A stretch of DNA of 5,302 nucleotides from contig JAPLOT010000180.1 of the NCBI GenBank assembly GCA_026400595.1, positions 1 through 5,302 of the forward strand, read 5' to 3'. The stretch comes from Alphaproteobacteria bacterium (GTDB lineage Bacteria > Pseudomonadota > Alphaproteobacteria > Rhizobiales > Aestuariivirgaceae). The notes under the pieces were generated by a model that saw only the letters and a list, made by a program, of their open reading frames with translations, searched no databases and was not told the origin of the DNA. Position numbers and translations under genes: made by a program. Positions 4,966-5,302 of this stretch are shown here, in pieces (position 1 is the first letter of the stretch; every line of letters starts with the position of its first letter).

Positions 4966-5302
4966 CCGTCTCACCCGTTGTCTGGTTGTCGATTGATGCC
5001 GGGAGGTCCGGCTCGCGCACGTCGATGATCTCGGCGCCCGGGAACCGCTTGAGCACGGCCTGCACGTCCGGGTGTTCGCGCGCGTTGCGGAACAGGCTAT
5101 CCCGGTTCTCCTGGCGCTGCTGCAGCACCGGTTTCTCGCCGCCGTCCTTGGCGACCATCACCATCCAGCGCTGGCCGGTCTGGGCCTCGAGATTGCGCGC
5201 GATCTCGCCGGGAAGCCCCGGATGGGCGCCCGGTTCAAGCGCCAGTTCGAACTGGCCGGGGCTGACGCGGATCGGCCGGACAAAGCGCTCGATGTCGGCC
5301 TT
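4949..5302 (-). CDS. dnaX: DNA polymerase III subunit gamma/tau, C-terminal end (partial, 117 residues visible)
   Basis: DnaX is the clamp-loader ATPase subunit of the replicative polymerase. Only the C-terminal 117 codons are in the window; the frame is open at the right edge (5302) and ends with TGA at 4951-4949. The visible part matches the C-terminal tail domain of alphaproteobacterial DnaX: RFVRPIRVSPGQFELAL, then NLEAQTGQRWMVMV with the characteristic TG-x-RW, a Q-rich linker, and HPDVQAVLKRFPGAEIIDV close to the end. The AAA+ domain, and any gamma-frameshift signal, lie outside the window. An internal ATG at 5164 is not the start, because the same frame runs uninterrupted to the window edge. 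The end overlaps ybaB by 17 bp. Confidence 0.92.
   Translation of the reverse strand, partial: KADIERFVRPIRVSPGQFELALEPGAHPGLPGEIARNLEAQTGQRWMVMVAKDGGEKPVLQQRQENRDSLFRNAREHPDVQAVLKRFPGAEIIDVREPDLPASIDNQTTGETDEEHR

Noticed and set aside
3953..4996. 347-codon open frame on the plus strand opposite recR and ybaB
   Set aside because: It spans two well-supported genes on the other strand, has a low-complexity Arg/Gly-rich translation and no convincing ribosome site.

Overview
The window is a GC-rich piece (roughly two-thirds G+C by eye) of a bacterial chromosome, most likely from an alphaproteobacterium. The evidence is a hisS-hisZ-hisG cluster with a short-form HisG, a dnaX-ybaB-recR cluster whose DnaX tail is of the alphaproteobacterial type, and a TadG-like pilus-associated protein. 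I cannot fix the order or genus. There are no IS elements, tRNAs, rRNAs, CRISPR arrays or clear signs of recent transfer. Coding density is very high, and the only sizeable non-coding gap is about 125 bp (3909-4033).

Plus strand, left part (1-2043): the C-terminal end of histidyl-tRNA synthetase (hisS), then hisZ and hisG. HisZ is a catalytically repurposed HisRS paralogue. It is the regulatory partner of the short HisG, and together they form the ATP phosphoribosyltransferase that opens histidine biosynthesis. hisZ and hisG overlap by 4 bp (ATGA), so the three genes look like one transcription unit making both histidine and His-tRNA.

Plus strand, middle (2078-2635): two small genes for predicted secreted proteins of 96 and 76 residues. 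Each has a signal peptide and a good Shine-Dalgarno site. I do not recognise either family. The first carries one curlin-like Q-x-G-x2-N-x-A motif and a faint internal duplication. A strong 10-bp-stem hairpin lies between the two genes and covers the stop codon of the first.

Minus strand, right part (5302 down to 2646): the end of dnaX, then ybaB and recR in the classic overlapping order (clamp loader, nucleoid-associated protein, recombination mediator). A 125-bp gap follows, then a TadG-like protein with an N-terminal membrane segment and a complete von Willebrand factor A (VWA) metal-binding motif. No other tad/cpa gene is visible. This gene converges on the small secreted-protein genes with only 10 bp between stop codons.

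The most interesting signal is regulatory. By eye, TTAA occurs only three times in the window, all outside or at the edge of genes. Two copies form a perfect TTAA-N7-TTAAC element, the binding consensus of the cell-cycle regulator CtrA, upstream of the TadG-like gene. The third belongs to a near match (TTAA-N7-TTAC) just upstream of the first small secreted-protein gene. This suggests, as inference, that the TadG-like protein and the two small exported proteins form a CtrA-linked cell-surface locus inserted between two housekeeping operons.
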